From IMG/VR virus record IMGVR_UViG_3300044695_004635, positions 1 to 24,733 of that record: DNA of 24,733 bases; one strand, given 5' to 3'. Below the pieces are notes generated by a model that saw only the letters and a program-made list of their open reading frames with translations, had not been told where the DNA came from and searched no databases. Made by a program: the position numbers and the translations under genes. Shown piece after piece: positions 6,694 through 14,412 of the stretch; within the stretch, counting starts at the first letter, position 1, and every line of letters begins with the position of its first letter. This DNA is from a virus.

Positions 6694-7917
6694 ATGCCCA
6701 GCCCCAAGCTCGCTCGACTCCAGGACGAAACCGTCGCCATCGAGAACGAGATCAACGATCTCCGTTCCGTGACCCCGGCCGACGACGCCGACAAGAAGCG
6801 GATCGAGGAGCGGCTCGCCGCCCTGTCGAACCGGGCCGGCGAGATCGCAGCCGAGGCGAAGGGCGAGCGGGCCCTCGACGACAGGCTCGCCTCGCTGCGG
6901 GCCGTCCGGACCAGCGACTCCGAGCCCCGCGGCGATGATCCGAAGGCCGACGAGCCGGCGCCCCGGTCGGACATCCGCTCCGGCGTCCGGGCGTTCTCCT
7001 CGGTCAAGGCCGCGGCTCTGGTCGGCGGCTACCTCCGCCAGCTCTTCACCGGCGAGGTCCGGGCGATGGGCGAGACGAGCAGCACCTACGACGCGAAGGG
7101 GGCCGAGTACGTCATCGGCGAGCTGTTCGCGGCGATCGTGAACCGGCTCCAGTACAGCTCGGTCGCCCTCCAGCTCGCGACCGTCGTCACCCCGCGCGGG
7201 GCGAAGATCTCGTTCCCGAAGGTCGGCGACGCGACCGCGTCGTTCGTGGCCGAAGGGACGGCGACCACGGATCAGGATCTGGCGACGAGCATCGCGGACC
7301 TGACGCTCTACGAGATGCGGGCCTCGTGCGCCGTCTCGCGGGCCCTCCTCGAGGACAGCCCGATCGACGTCGCCGGCCTCGTGGCCGATCGGTTCGCCCT
7401 GGCCTACGCCCAGAAGTTCGACGCGGTCTGGCTGGGCGGCAACGCTTCCAGTCCGTCGATCACCGGCCTCGCGGCCGCCGTGGCCGGCGGGAACACCATC
7501 ACCGTCGGGGCCTCGGCCGCGACGACTCTCAACAACCTTGCCGACGTCGTCGGCAAGGTGGACGAGACCGTGATGGGCACCGCCTCCTGGGTGGTGTCGA
7601 AGGCCGGCTGGGTGGACCTGATGAAGCTTTGGTCGTCCCAGCAGACGACCACGACCGTGGGCGGCGGGCGGATCGTGCCGACTGTCTTCGGTGCCCCGGT
7701 GTACCTCGTCAAGGGTTTGCCCTCGACGACGCTCGCCCTGTACGGCGATTTCATGATGGCTTCGGCTGTCGGCGTGAAGGACGGCGGCCTGGAGATCGAG
7801 GCCGGCCGCGAGATCCTGATGCGGAACCGCCAGGTTCTCTACGTCGCGAATACCCGGTTCGGCGTGGCGAACCACGCCCCCGAGTTCGTCGGCCGGCTGG
7901 CGAAGGCTGCGTCCTGA
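6694..7917 (+). CDS. Major capsid protein, HK97 fold
   Basis: This 407-residue protein builds the icosahedral shell. Residues 1-70 are a charged coiled coil (LARLQDETVAIENEI and following), matching the scaffolding delta domain that the prohead protease removes. A disordered acidic linker (about 72-95) follows and should hold the cleavage site. Residues from about 125 on fit the HK97 capsid fold, with an N-arm region 'YVIGELFAAIVNRL', 'RGAKISFPKVGD', and the P/A-domain segments ending in 'TRFGVANHAPEFVGRL'. ATG 6694 is supported by AAGGA at 6681-6685; upstream open frame lacks a ribosome site. The 101-base spacer before it and the large hairpin after it suggest this gene is expressed differently from its neighbours. 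Confidence 0.93.
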   Translation: MPSPKLARLQDETVAIENEINDLRSVTPADDADKKRIEERLAALSNRAGEIAAEAKGERALDDRLASLRAVRTSDSEPRGDDPKADEPAPRSDIRSGVRAFSSVKAAALVGGYLRQLFTGEVRAMGETSSTYDAKGAEYVIGELFAAIVNRLQYSSVALQLATVVTPRGAKISFPKVGDATASFVAEGTATTDQDLATSIADLTLYEMRASCAVSRALLEDSPIDVAGLVADRFALAYAQKFDAVWLGGNASSPSITGLAAAVAGGNTITVGASAATTLNNLADVVGKVDETVMGTASWVVSKAGWVDLMKLWSSQQTTTTVGGGRIVPTVFGAPVYLVKGLPSTTLALYGDFMMASAVGVKDGGLEIEAGREILMRNRQVLYVANTRFGVANHAPEFVGRLAKAAS

Positions 7918-7941
7918 ACCTGACCGCGTGAGTGCAAACCA

Positions 7942-7977
7942 GGCCCGGGGGCCGGCACGGATGCCAGCCCCCGGGCC
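7942..7977 (+). terminator. Strong hairpin after capsid gene
   Basis: Eleven perfect base pairs (7942-7952 with 7967-7977, GGCCCGGGGGC and its complement) enclose one mismatch, a second 4 bp stem (GGCA/TGCC) and a CGGA tetraloop. No T-run follows. It lies 24 bases after the capsid stop and just before the ribosome site of the next gene. It probably acts as a partial terminator or as a 3' stabiliser that keeps capsid mRNA in excess over the head-tail genes. The position fits what is known from other phages. Confidence 0.65.
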
Positions 7978-7997
7978 GCCCCGTATCCGGAGGCCCC

Positions 7998-8189
7998 ATG
8001 CAGACCGAGCCCCTCCGCCTGACCAGGAACTACCGCGGCTACCGCCGCGGCGAGGTGATCCAGGCGACGGCCGGGCTGGCGAAGACGCTCGTCGAGGCCG
8101 GCGTCGCGGAGCCGGTGAAGGCCGCCCCGCGGATCCCGGGCCTCGAGGTCGAGCGGGCGGTCGAGTCGGTCGTGATCGAAACGAGGTGA
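7998..8189 (+). CDS. Small head-region protein, unknown function
   Basis: This 63-residue protein has the pattern 'LTRNYRGYRRGEVIQA...AKTLVEAGVAEPV', which resembles short phage proteins often found just after the capsid gene in head regions, with a strand-rich start and a 'LV.AG.A' helix. GGAGG ends four bases before the ATG. It is the first gene after the capsid hairpin. Role unknown; a head decoration or connector accessory role is possible. Confidence 0.7.
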   Translation: MQTEPLRLTRNYRGYRRGEVIQATAGLAKTLVEAGVAEPVKAAPRIPGLEVERAVESVVIETR

Positions 8190-8193
8190 TCCC

Positions 8194-8646
8194 GTGCCGA
8201 TCCCGGCCCAGCCGAACACCGCCGCGAAGAACCTGATCGTCACGCCGCTCCGCGGCATGGGGTCGGCGAAGGTGGACCTCGTCCGCAGCGGCGCGAGCGT
8301 CGTCGTGACCGTGACGTTCGTCGCAAGTCTGAACTATTCCGGCTGGACGTGTTACGCGGAGGCGACGGCGGCCGACGCTGGGAAGACGATCGTCGTCCCG
8401 AAGACGATCACGACCGACGGCTCCGGCCGGCGGGTGGTGACGCTGACGTTCGTCCCGGCGACGTTCTACGGGATCTCCGGCCTCGACTTCGACGGCCGCT
8501 ACGTCGCCTACCCGAGATCGTTCCGGCTGGAGTGCTGGCACGAGAACGTGATCGGCGGCAAGGTCTACGCCGACATCTTCCTCGGTGGCACCGTGTCGCT
8601 CACGACGGCCCAGCCGAACTACCTCCACTCGGTGACCCAGGCATGA
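8194..8646 (+). CDS. Strand-rich head-region protein, unknown
   Basis: This 150-residue protein starts at GTG 8194 behind GAGGTGA, which also contains the stop of the preceding gene. It is rich in alternating hydrophobic and polar residues ('VVVTVTFVASLNYSG', 'RVVTLTFVPATFYGISG'), suggesting a beta-sandwich. This rhythm loosely recalls immunoglobulin-like or BppU-type N-terminal domains of phage surface proteins, without a firm match. It ends in an ATGA overlap with the connector gene. A decoration protein is a reasonable guess from its position after the capsid gene. Confidence 0.7.
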   Translation: MPIPAQPNTAAKNLIVTPLRGMGSAKVDLVRSGASVVVTVTFVASLNYSGWTCYAEATAADAGKTIVVPKTITTDGSGRRVVTLTFVPATFYGISGLDFDGRYVAYPRSFRLECWHENVIGGKVYADIFLGGTVSLTTAQPNYLHSVTQA

Positions 8647-9200
8647 AACCAGACACCCTCCGCGTGATCCAGTGGCCGGTGATCGAGCCCGTGAGCCTCG
8701 TCGAGGCGAAGGCCCAAGTCGGCCTGATGCCAGACCAGGCCGACCACGACACGCTCCTCCTGGGGAAGATCGCCGCCGGTCGCCGGCTGATCGAGCGGCG
8801 GCTCGGCCAGACGCTCGTGGCGACCCAGTACCGGGCGACCTGGGCGACGGCCCCGGCGGTCCTGACGCTTGCCGCCCCGCCCCTGCTGGTGGACGCGACC
8901 TACCCGCTCGCGGTCACGGTGGACGGCGTGGCCGTGGCGGCCGGCGACCTCGAGGTCGATGCCGACGCGATGCCGGCGACCGTGACGCTCCCGACCGGCA
9001 CGGTGGGGAAGGTGGTCGCGACCTACTGGGGGGGCGTGGCCCCGGGGACGCCCGTCGCCCCGCAGATCCGGGCGGCCCTGCTGATGTACGTCGAGCACCT
9101 GTTCAAGAACCGCGGCGTCCTCGCGGAGGACACGGCGGTCGAGCTGCCGCAGGCCTTCGAGGCCCTGCTCGCCAGCGAATCCCACGACGGGGGCTGGTGA
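8643..9200 (+). CDS. Head-tail connector (gp6-like adaptor)
   Basis: This 185-residue protein is predicted to form the ring below the portal. Its N-terminal half has the gp6-like signature 'PVSLVEAKAQVGL' then 'DHDTLLLGKIAAGRRLIERRLGQ', two helices typical of the HK97 gp6 / phage connector family, followed by a strand-rich insertion and a C-terminal helix ('IRAALLMYVEHLFKNRG'). The start ATG 8643 overlaps the upstream stop. It is followed directly by head closure and gp10-like genes, the expected order for this module. Confidence 0.82.
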   Translation: MKPDTLRVIQWPVIEPVSLVEAKAQVGLMPDQADHDTLLLGKIAAGRRLIERRLGQTLVATQYRATWATAPAVLTLAAPPLLVDATYPLAVTVDGVAVAAGDLEVDADAMPATVTLPTGTVGKVVATYWGGVAPGTPVAPQIRAALLMYVEHLFKNRGVLAEDTAVELPQAFEALLASESHDGGW

Positions 9201-9201
9201 C

Positions 9202-9534
9202 ATGGGCCTCCCGTCCGGACTGCTCCGCGAGGTGTTCGCGATCGAATCGCCGACCGAGACCCGGAACGCCCTCGGGGAGAGCGTCCAGGCGTGGACCGAG
9301 GTCAGCCGCGTCTACGGCTCCTATGAGGCGGTGAGCTACTCGGAGCAGCAGCGGCGCGGCCAGATCGGCGGCTCGACCCAGGCGACCGTCCGGATCCGCT
9401 ACGTCGAGGGCCTTCGCGGGAACTGGCGGCTGCGGTGGGTGAGCCGTGGCGACCGGCTGCTCTACATCTCCGCGGTCGTCGAGAAGGGCGCCCGCGAGGA
9501 GCACGAGCTGACCGTCGAGGAGCAGGCGACATGA
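9202..9534 (+). CDS. Head closure / head-tail joining protein
   Basis: This 110-residue protein matches the short phage head-tail joining family: an opening of the kind 'GLLREVFAIESPTETRNALGE', the variant of the common 'W.....V.g.....s..E' segment (WTEVSRVYGSYEAVSYSEQ), a central strand 'TQATVRIRYVEGL' and an ending in a strand around 'RLLYISAVVEKG'. It would sit under the connector ring and close the head. It starts one base after the connector stop and overlaps the next gene by ATGA. Confidence 0.8.
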   Translation: MGLPSGLLREVFAIESPTETRNALGESVQAWTEVSRVYGSYEAVSYSEQQRRGQIGGSTQATVRIRYVEGLRGNWRLRWVSRGDRLLYISAVVEKGAREEHELTVEEQAT

Positions 9535-10076
9535 TCGCGCTCAACTGGCGGGGCATGTCGGGCCAGGTGGGGGCGCTCATGGCCCGCTATGACGAGCTGC
9601 CGCGGCACATCGCCAAGAAGCATTTGGGCGCCGCGATGAAGCGGGCCTTGAAGACCGGCGTTCCGGTCCTGCGGAAAAACACCCCGAAGAGGAAGAAGAC
9701 GCTCCGCGCGTCGGCGGTCACCCGCGACACGCGAGGCCGGTTCACGAAGGGCTCCGGCAAGATCAAGAACATCGCCGGAGCCCTGCGCCGGGCGGCGACC
9801 GTGAATTCCAAGTACGCCGGCAAGAACCGCGACGGATTCGTGATCGGCCGGCTGGGCTACAAGTACGGCACCGAAAGCCGGAAGGCGATCTGGCTGGAGT
9901 TCGGGACGACCCAGATCGAACCCCGAAAGATCATGGAACGGACCCACGCCCAGGTGAAACAGCCGGCGTCGAAGATGCTCGTCGGCGAGATGCGAAAGGC
10001 CCTCAACAAGGCATGCGCAGAACTGGCCGCCGGGAAGAATCCTGGCGGCGCCCCCGGCTTCCGACGCAAGAGGTGA
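9531..10076 (+). CDS. Tail completion protein, HK97 gp10-like
   Basis: This 181-residue basic protein has the gp10-like pattern: an N-terminal helix, a Lys/Arg-rich middle, then 'AIWLEFGTTQIEPRKIMERTHAQ', which corresponds to the family's 'vEfGt' plus 'aRPFm.pA' motif, and a final helix. Proteins of this family occur between head closure and tail terminator genes and help join or complete the tail. ATG 9531 overlaps the previous stop. The middle region (about 40-85) is longer and more basic than usual. Confidence 0.78.
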   Translation: MIALNWRGMSGQVGALMARYDELPRHIAKKHLGAAMKRALKTGVPVLRKNTPKRKKTLRASAVTRDTRGRFTKGSGKIKNIAGALRRAATVNSKYAGKNRDGFVIGRLGYKYGTESRKAIWLEFGTTQIEPRKIMERTHAQVKQPASKMLVGEMRKALNKACAELAAGKNPGGAPGFRRKR

Positions 10077-10080
10077 CCCC

Positions 10081-10491
10081 ATGCCGATCCCCACGAACTA
10101 CACCGAGGGCTGGCTCCGCGACACGATCGAGGCCGCGGCCGGGTGCCCGGCCTACCCGCTGGCCGTCCCCGAGGGCGTCCTGCCGCCGTTCGTGATGTAC
10201 GGCCAGGCGGGGCAGGAGGACCTCCAGACCCTCGACGAGGGATTCGGCTCCGTGACCCTGGTGCAGGGCACCTATTCCGTCTCGATCTGCGCCGACGGCT
10301 ACCTCCAGGCGAAGCAGCTCGCCCGGGGGATCCGGGCCGCGCTCCGAAACTTTACCGGCCTCGTCGGCGACTTGAAGATTCACGAGTCGGCGATCACCGG
10401 CCAGCAGGACGGCGACGCGGTGTTCCTCGAAGGCCGCGACGTCCCGACCTACATCGTCGAACAGACTTACGCGATCACCTGGGAGGAATGA
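10081..10491 (+). CDS. Tail terminator-like protein
   Basis: This 136-residue protein lies where the tail terminator gene is expected, between the gp10-like gene and the tail tube. It has an N-terminal helix (LRDTIEAAAG), a strand with 'PPFVMYGQAG', a mid strand 'GTYSVSICADGYLQAKQLARGIRAAL' and a final strand 'YIVEQTYAITW', the layout of DUF3168-type tail completion proteins. It would cap the tail tube and fix its length. AGAGGTGA lies before the start. A third GAAACTTTNCCGG element lies inside it (10346-10358). Confidence 0.68.
   Translation: MPIPTNYTEGWLRDTIEAAAGCPAYPLAVPEGVLPPFVMYGQAGQEDLQTLDEGFGSVTLVQGTYSVSICADGYLQAKQLARGIRAALRNFTGLVGDLKIHESAITGQQDGDAVFLEGRDVPTYIVEQTYAITWEE
10346..10358 (+). 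other. Third GAAACTTTNCCGG element, inside a gene
   Basis: GAAACTTTACCGG occurs within codons for Arg-Asn-Phe-Thr of the tail terminator-like gene, 149 bases before the next start codon. It may be an internal promoter for the tail tube genes or a chance match; the distance differs from the two intergenic copies. Confidence 0.3.
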
Positions 10492-10494
10492 ACC

Positions 10495-10869
10495 ATGCCC
10501 GATCCCGTGACCTGGATCAGTTCGCAGGGGACGACGTTTTCGTTCGCCGGCGCGACCTTCAAGTGCATCGACATCAGCCAGGAGGGCTCGGCCCCGAGCC
10601 GCGAGCGGGTCGACCTCTCGACGCTCGACCTCGTCGACGGGGCCGAGAAGGTCTACGCGAACGCCCCGCTCAAGGATCCGGCCGACCCGAAGAAGATTAC
10701 GATCCAGTTCCGGGCCTACGGGACGGCCACCGGCCCGACCGAGGGTGCCGAGGCCACGCTCACCACGACCGGCGGCAGCGGCACCTACCGCTGCACGGCG
10801 TCGAGCATCAGCCGTAAGACCGGCGCTTTCGTCGAGGGCTCGGCCACGTTCGAGCAGGTCCTGTCCTGA
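10495..10869 (+). CDS. Tail tube-like protein A
   Basis: This 124-residue protein follows the tail terminator and precedes the G/GT chaperones, the fixed position of the tail tube gene. It is strand-rich, with an N-terminal 'FSFAGATFKCIDISQEG', a loop (PLKDPADPKK), a strand pair around 'ITIQFRAYG' and an ending with 'SGTYRCTASSISRKTGAFVEGSATFEQ', typical of tube proteins that end in a strand pair with 'G.a.FEq'. GGAGGAA precedes the ATG. It is short for a siphophage tube protein and stands beside a similar gene, so which of the two forms the tube is open. Confidence 0.65.
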   Translation: MPDPVTWISSQGTTFSFAGATFKCIDISQEGSAPSRERVDLSTLDLVDGAEKVYANAPLKDPADPKKITIQFRAYGTATGPTEGAEATLTTTGGSGTYRCTASSISRKTGAFVEGSATFEQVLS

Positions 10870-10883
10870 TCCGGGGGTGATCC

Positions 10884-11270
10884 GTGCCCCTGCCCCCCAG
10901 TTCCCATCCGTGCATCGTCACCTTCGCCGGCGTCCAGATCGGCGCGCTGACCGGGTTTGACTCGGAGGCGCAGGCCGGTCAACTCCAGGACGTCACCCAC
11001 GGTGACAGCCAGGTGGTCGGCTACGGAGAGGCCTCGCGGGTCCTGAAGGAATGGGACTGTACCTCGATCGAATCGGCGACGGCGTCCTTCCAGTTCTGGG
11101 GGCCGCCGTCGTTCGCGATCGCGGACGTCGGGATGCGCGGGCTGCTCACGTTTTCGGCCCCCGGGAACACCTACTCCGGAGAGGCGATCCTCACCCGCTG
11201 GAGTCATTCCGGCAGGAAGGGGGAGTTCGCCACCGGCTCCTGCTCGTTCCAGCTCACAGGAAGGCGATGA
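10884..11270 (+). CDS. Tail tube-like protein B
   Basis: This 128-residue protein starts at GTG 10884 behind GGGGGTGA. Its layout parallels the preceding gene: an N-terminal strand 'CIVTFAGVQIGALTGFDSEA', a conserved-looking 'VTHGDSQVVGYGE' loop, and an ending 'YSGEAILTRWSHSGRKGEF' then 'SCSFQLTG', similar in rhythm to the last 30 residues of its neighbour. The two may be old duplicates, one forming the tube and the other a variant or decorating subunit. The tail-chaperone gene follows after one base. Confidence 0.62.
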   Translation: MPLPPSSHPCIVTFAGVQIGALTGFDSEAQAGQLQDVTHGDSQVVGYGEASRVLKEWDCTSIESATASFQFWGPPSFAIADVGMRGLLTFSAPGNTYSGEAILTRWSHSGRKGEFATGSCSFQLTGRR

Positions 11271-11271
11271 C

Positions 11272-11652
11272 ATGACGACGATCACGACGTTCGACGATCT
11301 CCTCGCGCTCGGTGCCACCGGCGACCCGATGCCCTACTTCTGCAAGGCGTGGAAGCGGACGGTCCTCATCAAAGACCCGACCGCCGAAGACCTCGACATC
11401 TGGCGGATGTACTGCAACCGGAACAAGGCGGCCGACGCCCCGTTCTCCGCGCGGCTGCTCCAGATCATGCTCGTCAACGACAAGGGCGAGCCGATCATCC
11501 CGCCGGGCGACGAGGGCCTCGACGCCGTGGCGATGATGCCGGCCGCCGGCGTGGCCGAGGTGGCCGAGGCGGCGATGAAGCTCATGGCCGGGCCGACCGA
11601 GGACGAGGTCGAGGAACTGGAAAAAAACTCCGACGCCAGCCGCTCGAGCTGA
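11272..11652 (+). CDS. Tail assembly chaperone, short form (G)
   Basis: This 126-residue protein is the short tail assembly chaperone, which holds the tape measure protein while the tube polymerises. It lies between tail tube and tape measure genes and its frame is followed by a -1 frame product, as in lambda G/GT. It is helical and acidic, with 'KDPTAEDLDIWRMYC' near the middle and a Glu-rich end (EDEVEELEKN). AGGAAGG at 11258-11264 supports the start. A slippery A AAA AAC heptamer lies at 11622-11628, eight codons before the stop. Confidence 0.82.
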   Translation: MTTITTFDDLLALGATGDPMPYFCKAWKRTVLIKDPTAEDLDIWRMYCNRNKAADAPFSARLLQIMLVNDKGEPIIPPGDEGLDAVAMMPAAGVAEVAEAAMKLMAGPTEDEVEELEKNSDASRSS

Positions 11653-11668
11653 TGCTCTACCGGCTGGC
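11622..11668 (+). promoter_or_regulatory. -1 ribosomal frameshift signal (G to GT)
   Basis: A AAA AAC at 11622-11628 is in the correct X XXY YYZ phase with the G frame. After a 6-base spacer, GCCAGCCG (11635-11642) pairs with CGGCTGGC (11661-11668), and inside this GAGC (11646-11649) pairs with GCTC (11654-11657). The G stop codon lies in the hairpin loop. A -1 slip moves ribosomes into the T frame, giving a GT product of about 253 residues. All elements are visible in the sequence; frameshift efficiency cannot be judged. Confidence 0.85.
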
Positions 11669-12032
11669 TCTGGAGGCGGGCGTGATCAACGTCGAGGAGG
11701 AACTGAAACCACGGATCAAGCGGTCACAACTGGCGCGGTGGGCGGCCTACTACCGGGTCGAGCCGTGGGGCAACCCGTGGCGGCGGGCCGGGCGGGCGAC
11801 CGCCCTGATCCGGGCGGCGCTCGGGTGCCGCTACGACAAGGGCGACGAGGAGCGGTTCCTCCCGTCCTATCGCGAGGGTGACGAGAGCCGGCCGGCGGTG
11901 CCGCAGACGGACGAGGAGATCGCGGCGGCTCTGGCCGCCCTGCCCGGGCTGAAGAGGGAGCGGACATGGCGGACATCGGCAAGGTACGCGCAGTATTCAC
12001 GGCCTCGACGGGCGGTCTCGTCTCGGGTGTGA
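11652..12032 (+). CDS. Tail assembly chaperone T domain (expressed as GT fusion)
   Basis: This -1 frame continues G after slippage at 11628. It encodes 'RLALEAGVINVEEELKPRIKRSQLARWAAYYRVEPWG', the T-domain pattern in which helices end with 'W.aYy..ePfG', then a basic helix and an acidic tail. GT proteins recruit the tape measure protein to the tube. I give the coordinates from ATG 11652, which overlaps the G stop (TGATG), so some separate T could also be made; the main product should be the fusion from 11272. The frame overlaps the tape measure gene by 67 bases. Confidence 0.8.
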   Translation: MLYRLALEAGVINVEEELKPRIKRSQLARWAAYYRVEPWGNPWRRAGRATALIRAALGCRYDKGDEERFLPSYREGDESRPAVPQTDEEIAAALAALPGLKRERTWRTSARYAQYSRPRRAVSSRV

Positions 12033-13498
12033 ATCAAGCCGTGGCGAGCATGTCGAAGATGGAGGCCGCGGTCGGCAGTCTCCGGAGCGGGATGACCGCG
12101 CTCGTCGCGATCCAGGGGGCGCAATTGTTCGCGTCGGTCGCCGGGGCTGTCTCCCGCGGCGTGTCGTCGATGGTCTCCTACGGGCAGGCCCAGGCCGAGG
12201 TGATCGACCAGCAGAGCAAGCTCGCGGCCCGGCTCGGGATGACGCTCGGAGAGTTTTCCGGGCTCGCCCTCGCCGGCGACCTGGCCGGCGTCAGCATGGA
12301 GACGATCGCGAAGGCCGCGACGAAGGCCGACATCATGTTCGTGAAGGCGTCGCAGGGCTCGAAGGTGGCCCAGGCGGCCTTCGCCGGGCTCGGCCTTTCC
12401 GTGGACCAGCTCGGGGGCCTGTCGGCCTCGGAGCGGTTCGACGCGATCGCGGCGGCGATCGCGAAGCTGCCGACCGAGGCCCAGCGGGCGGCGGCGGCCG
12501 TCCGGGTCTTCGGCAAGAGCGGCGTCGATCTGCTCCCGATGTTCGCGGGCGGCGCCGAGGGGATCGCCCAGGCCCGCGAGCAGGCCGAGCGGCTGGGGTT
12601 GACGCTGACCAACGCCCAGGGGCAGGACGTCGAGGCGATGAACGACGCTTTCACGATGGCCGGCAAGGCGATCGAGGGCGTCGTGAACCAGGTCGTCGCC
12701 TACCTGTCCCCGGCCGTGAAGGAGGTCGCCGACACGTTTACGAACCTCGTCGGCTCGATGGGCGGCGCGAACCTCGGCCAGGCGATCGGCGACGGGATCC
12801 TCCAGGGGGCGAGGTTCCTCGCCGGGATCGGCGACTGGCTGATCTCCAACCTGTCGAGCGTCTGGGAGTACGTCTCCCAGGTGGGCGGGCAGTGGGGATC
12901 CGTGGCCGACGCGATGAATCGGATCGCCGGCTTCCTGTCGGGCGTGTTCAACGCCGCTGAGGCCGGGCTCGGTGTTGTCGTCCTCGGGTTCGGGGCGGTC
13001 GTCGAGGGGATCGCGCGGCTCCTCCGGGCCGGCGGGCGGTTCCTCGGTCTCGACACGTCCGGGCTCGACGCCTACGTCGAAGGGGCGAAGGCATTCAACG
13101 CGGAGATCACGAAGGGCATCGACCAGAACATCGCCGACTCGAAGGCCGGCTTCGAGCGGGCGTTTGGCGAATCGGCCGCGCCCGTCGGCGCCGCCGTCGC
13201 CGGGCCGCTGACGACGGCCCTCGACGGGGCGATCGCCCGGGCCGAGCAGTCGGCCGCGCAGGTGGACACGGCCTCGAGGGCGACGCCCCCGGCGGCGGCC
13301 CCGGCGGCCGAGCTGCGGAACGAACAGGCCCTCAAGGGCATCGACTCGCGATCCCAGGAGGGGATCTCGGAGATGTTCCGTCTCATGCGGGGCGGCACGG
13401 AAGACGTCCAGGAAAAGCAACTCTCCGTCCTCGAGCAGATCCGCGACGGCCTGGGCGGCCAAGACGACGAGTACCCGTTCGCTCTGGAGGGTGGCTAA
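11966..13498 (+). CDS. Tape measure protein
   Basis: This 510-residue protein sets tail length and probably helps DNA enter the cell. It has the typical composition, long helical Ala/Gly/Ser-rich stretches without cysteine, and the usual opening 'KVRAVFTASTGGLVSGVNQAVASM'. A recognisable region 'LGMTLGEFSGLALAGDLAGVSME' with a later 'VRVFGKSGVDLLPMF' segment (about 180) is common in tape measure proteins. A hydrophobic stretch around 325-350 may cross the membrane during DNA delivery. At about 0.15 nm per residue the tail would be near 75 nm. GAGGGAG lies five bases before ATG 11966, and the gene ends in a TAATG overlap with the next. Confidence 0.9.
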   Translation: MADIGKVRAVFTASTGGLVSGVNQAVASMSKMEAAVGSLRSGMTALVAIQGAQLFASVAGAVSRGVSSMVSYGQAQAEVIDQQSKLAARLGMTLGEFSGLALAGDLAGVSMETIAKAATKADIMFVKASQGSKVAQAAFAGLGLSVDQLGGLSASERFDAIAAAIAKLPTEAQRAAAAVRVFGKSGVDLLPMFAGGAEGIAQAREQAERLGLTLTNAQGQDVEAMNDAFTMAGKAIEGVVNQVVAYLSPAVKEVADTFTNLVGSMGGANLGQAIGDGILQGARFLAGIGDWLISNLSSVWEYVSQVGGQWGSVADAMNRIAGFLSGVFNAAEAGLGVVVLGFGAVVEGIARLLRAGGRFLGLDTSGLDAYVEGAKAFNAEITKGIDQNIADSKAGFERAFGESAAPVGAAVAGPLTTALDGAIARAEQSAAQVDTASRATPPAAAPAAELRNEQALKGIDSRSQEGISEMFRLMRGGTEDVQEKQLSVLEQIRDGLGGQDDEYPFALEGG

Positions 13499-14409
13499 TG
13501 GCTGTCGTCTCCGTTCAGTGGCTCCCCTCCGGGGGCCTCTCCGGAAAACTCGGCGAATCCTACCGGCCCACGGAGAAGTGGCGGGTCCGCGTGGACAACC
13601 CGCGCACGTCGAAAATCGCGATCGCCAACTCTACCGGCCAGGGCTACGGCGTGGCGCACTGGGACTTCCCGGCCTGCAAGGCGATGGAGTTCTCCGTCGA
13701 CCTGGCCGACGACGTCGGCATGCTCTGGATCGTGACCGTCCAGTTCTACGTCCCGCCGAACGGGAAGAAGATCAACGCCGCGACGGGCATCCCCGAGGAC
13801 TTCTGGCAGGCGTCGGGCGGCACGACGAGCGTCCCGGCGTTCCGTGACCGCGATAACGATCTGATCGTCAACTCGGCCGGCGACCCGATCGAGGGCCTGT
13901 CCCGCGAACGCGAGGAGCGCGGCTGGGTCCTGACCAAGTTCTACGAAAACGATACCTGGATGCAGGACCGAAACACCTACTCCGGCTCGACCAACTCCGA
14001 CCAGTGGGACGGCGAGCCGGCCGGGAAGTGGAAGGTCTCTTTGAAGTCGGCCGACGAGCGGCAGTCGCAGAAGCTCGACGAGAACGACGAGGAAGGGGCG
14101 GTGAAGAAGTACGTCGAGACGAAATGGGAGTTTCGCCTCGACCCCGACGGCTGGCAGTTGAAGCCGTGGGACCTCGGCTTTCAGGAGAGGTGCGACTCCA
14201 GCGGCACGCCGTCCACCAGCGGCACGAAACGGAAGGTGATCGTCGGCCAGGACGGGAAGCCCGTGAAGCAGCCGGTCGCATTGTCCAACGGCATCGCGAA
14301 GGCCGTCGGCCAGGAACCCGACGCGCTCACGTTCAATGTCTACCCGACGACGGCCTTCGGCGCGAAGTTCGGGACGCCGTCGATCGTGCCCGTCCCGCCG
14401 GGGCCCTGA
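13498..14409 (+). CDS. Unknown tail protein downstream of tape measure
   Basis: This 303-residue protein lies where distal tail or baseplate genes are expected. It is strand-rich in the first third ('WRVRVDNPRTSKIAIANSTG', 'GVAHWDFPACKAMEFSVDL') and rich in Trp, Asp and Lys in the middle, with a disordered Ser/Thr/Gly stretch (about 235-245). I do not see a Dit, Tal or peptidase motif. It is cotranslated with the tape measure by a TAATG overlap. Distal tail or baseplate function is inferred from position. Confidence 0.7.
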   Translation: MAVVSVQWLPSGGLSGKLGESYRPTEKWRVRVDNPRTSKIAIANSTGQGYGVAHWDFPACKAMEFSVDLADDVGMLWIVTVQFYVPPNGKKINAATGIPEDFWQASGGTTSVPAFRDRDNDLIVNSAGDPIEGLSREREERGWVLTKFYENDTWMQDRNTYSGSTNSDQWDGEPAGKWKVSLKSADERQSQKLDENDEEGAVKKYVETKWEFRLDPDGWQLKPWDLGFQERCDSSGTPSTSGTKRKVIVGQDGKPVKQPVALSNGIAKAVGQEPDALTFNVYPTTAFGAKFGTPSIVPVPPGP

Positions 14410-14412
14410 CGC

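Noticed and set aside
7618-7660. CTGATGA box suggestive of a hammerhead ribozyme
   Set aside because: No GAAA core at the right distance and no flanking stems; it is capsid coding sequence.
7928-8236. GTG-started frame running through the capsid hairpin and the 63-residue gene
   Set aside because: It covers a strong hairpin and its protein is Arg/Pro/Gly-rich shadow sequence; the frame starting at 7998 has a ribosome site and a family-like pattern.
6085-8628. Very long open frame on the minus strand opposite the capsid region, and similar long minus-strand frames elsewhere (for example 64-1245, 11867-13462, 14868-16358)
   Set aside because: They lie opposite well-supported genes, are Arg/Gly/Pro/Ala-rich without motifs and lack ribosome sites; such frames are expected opposite GC-rich genes.
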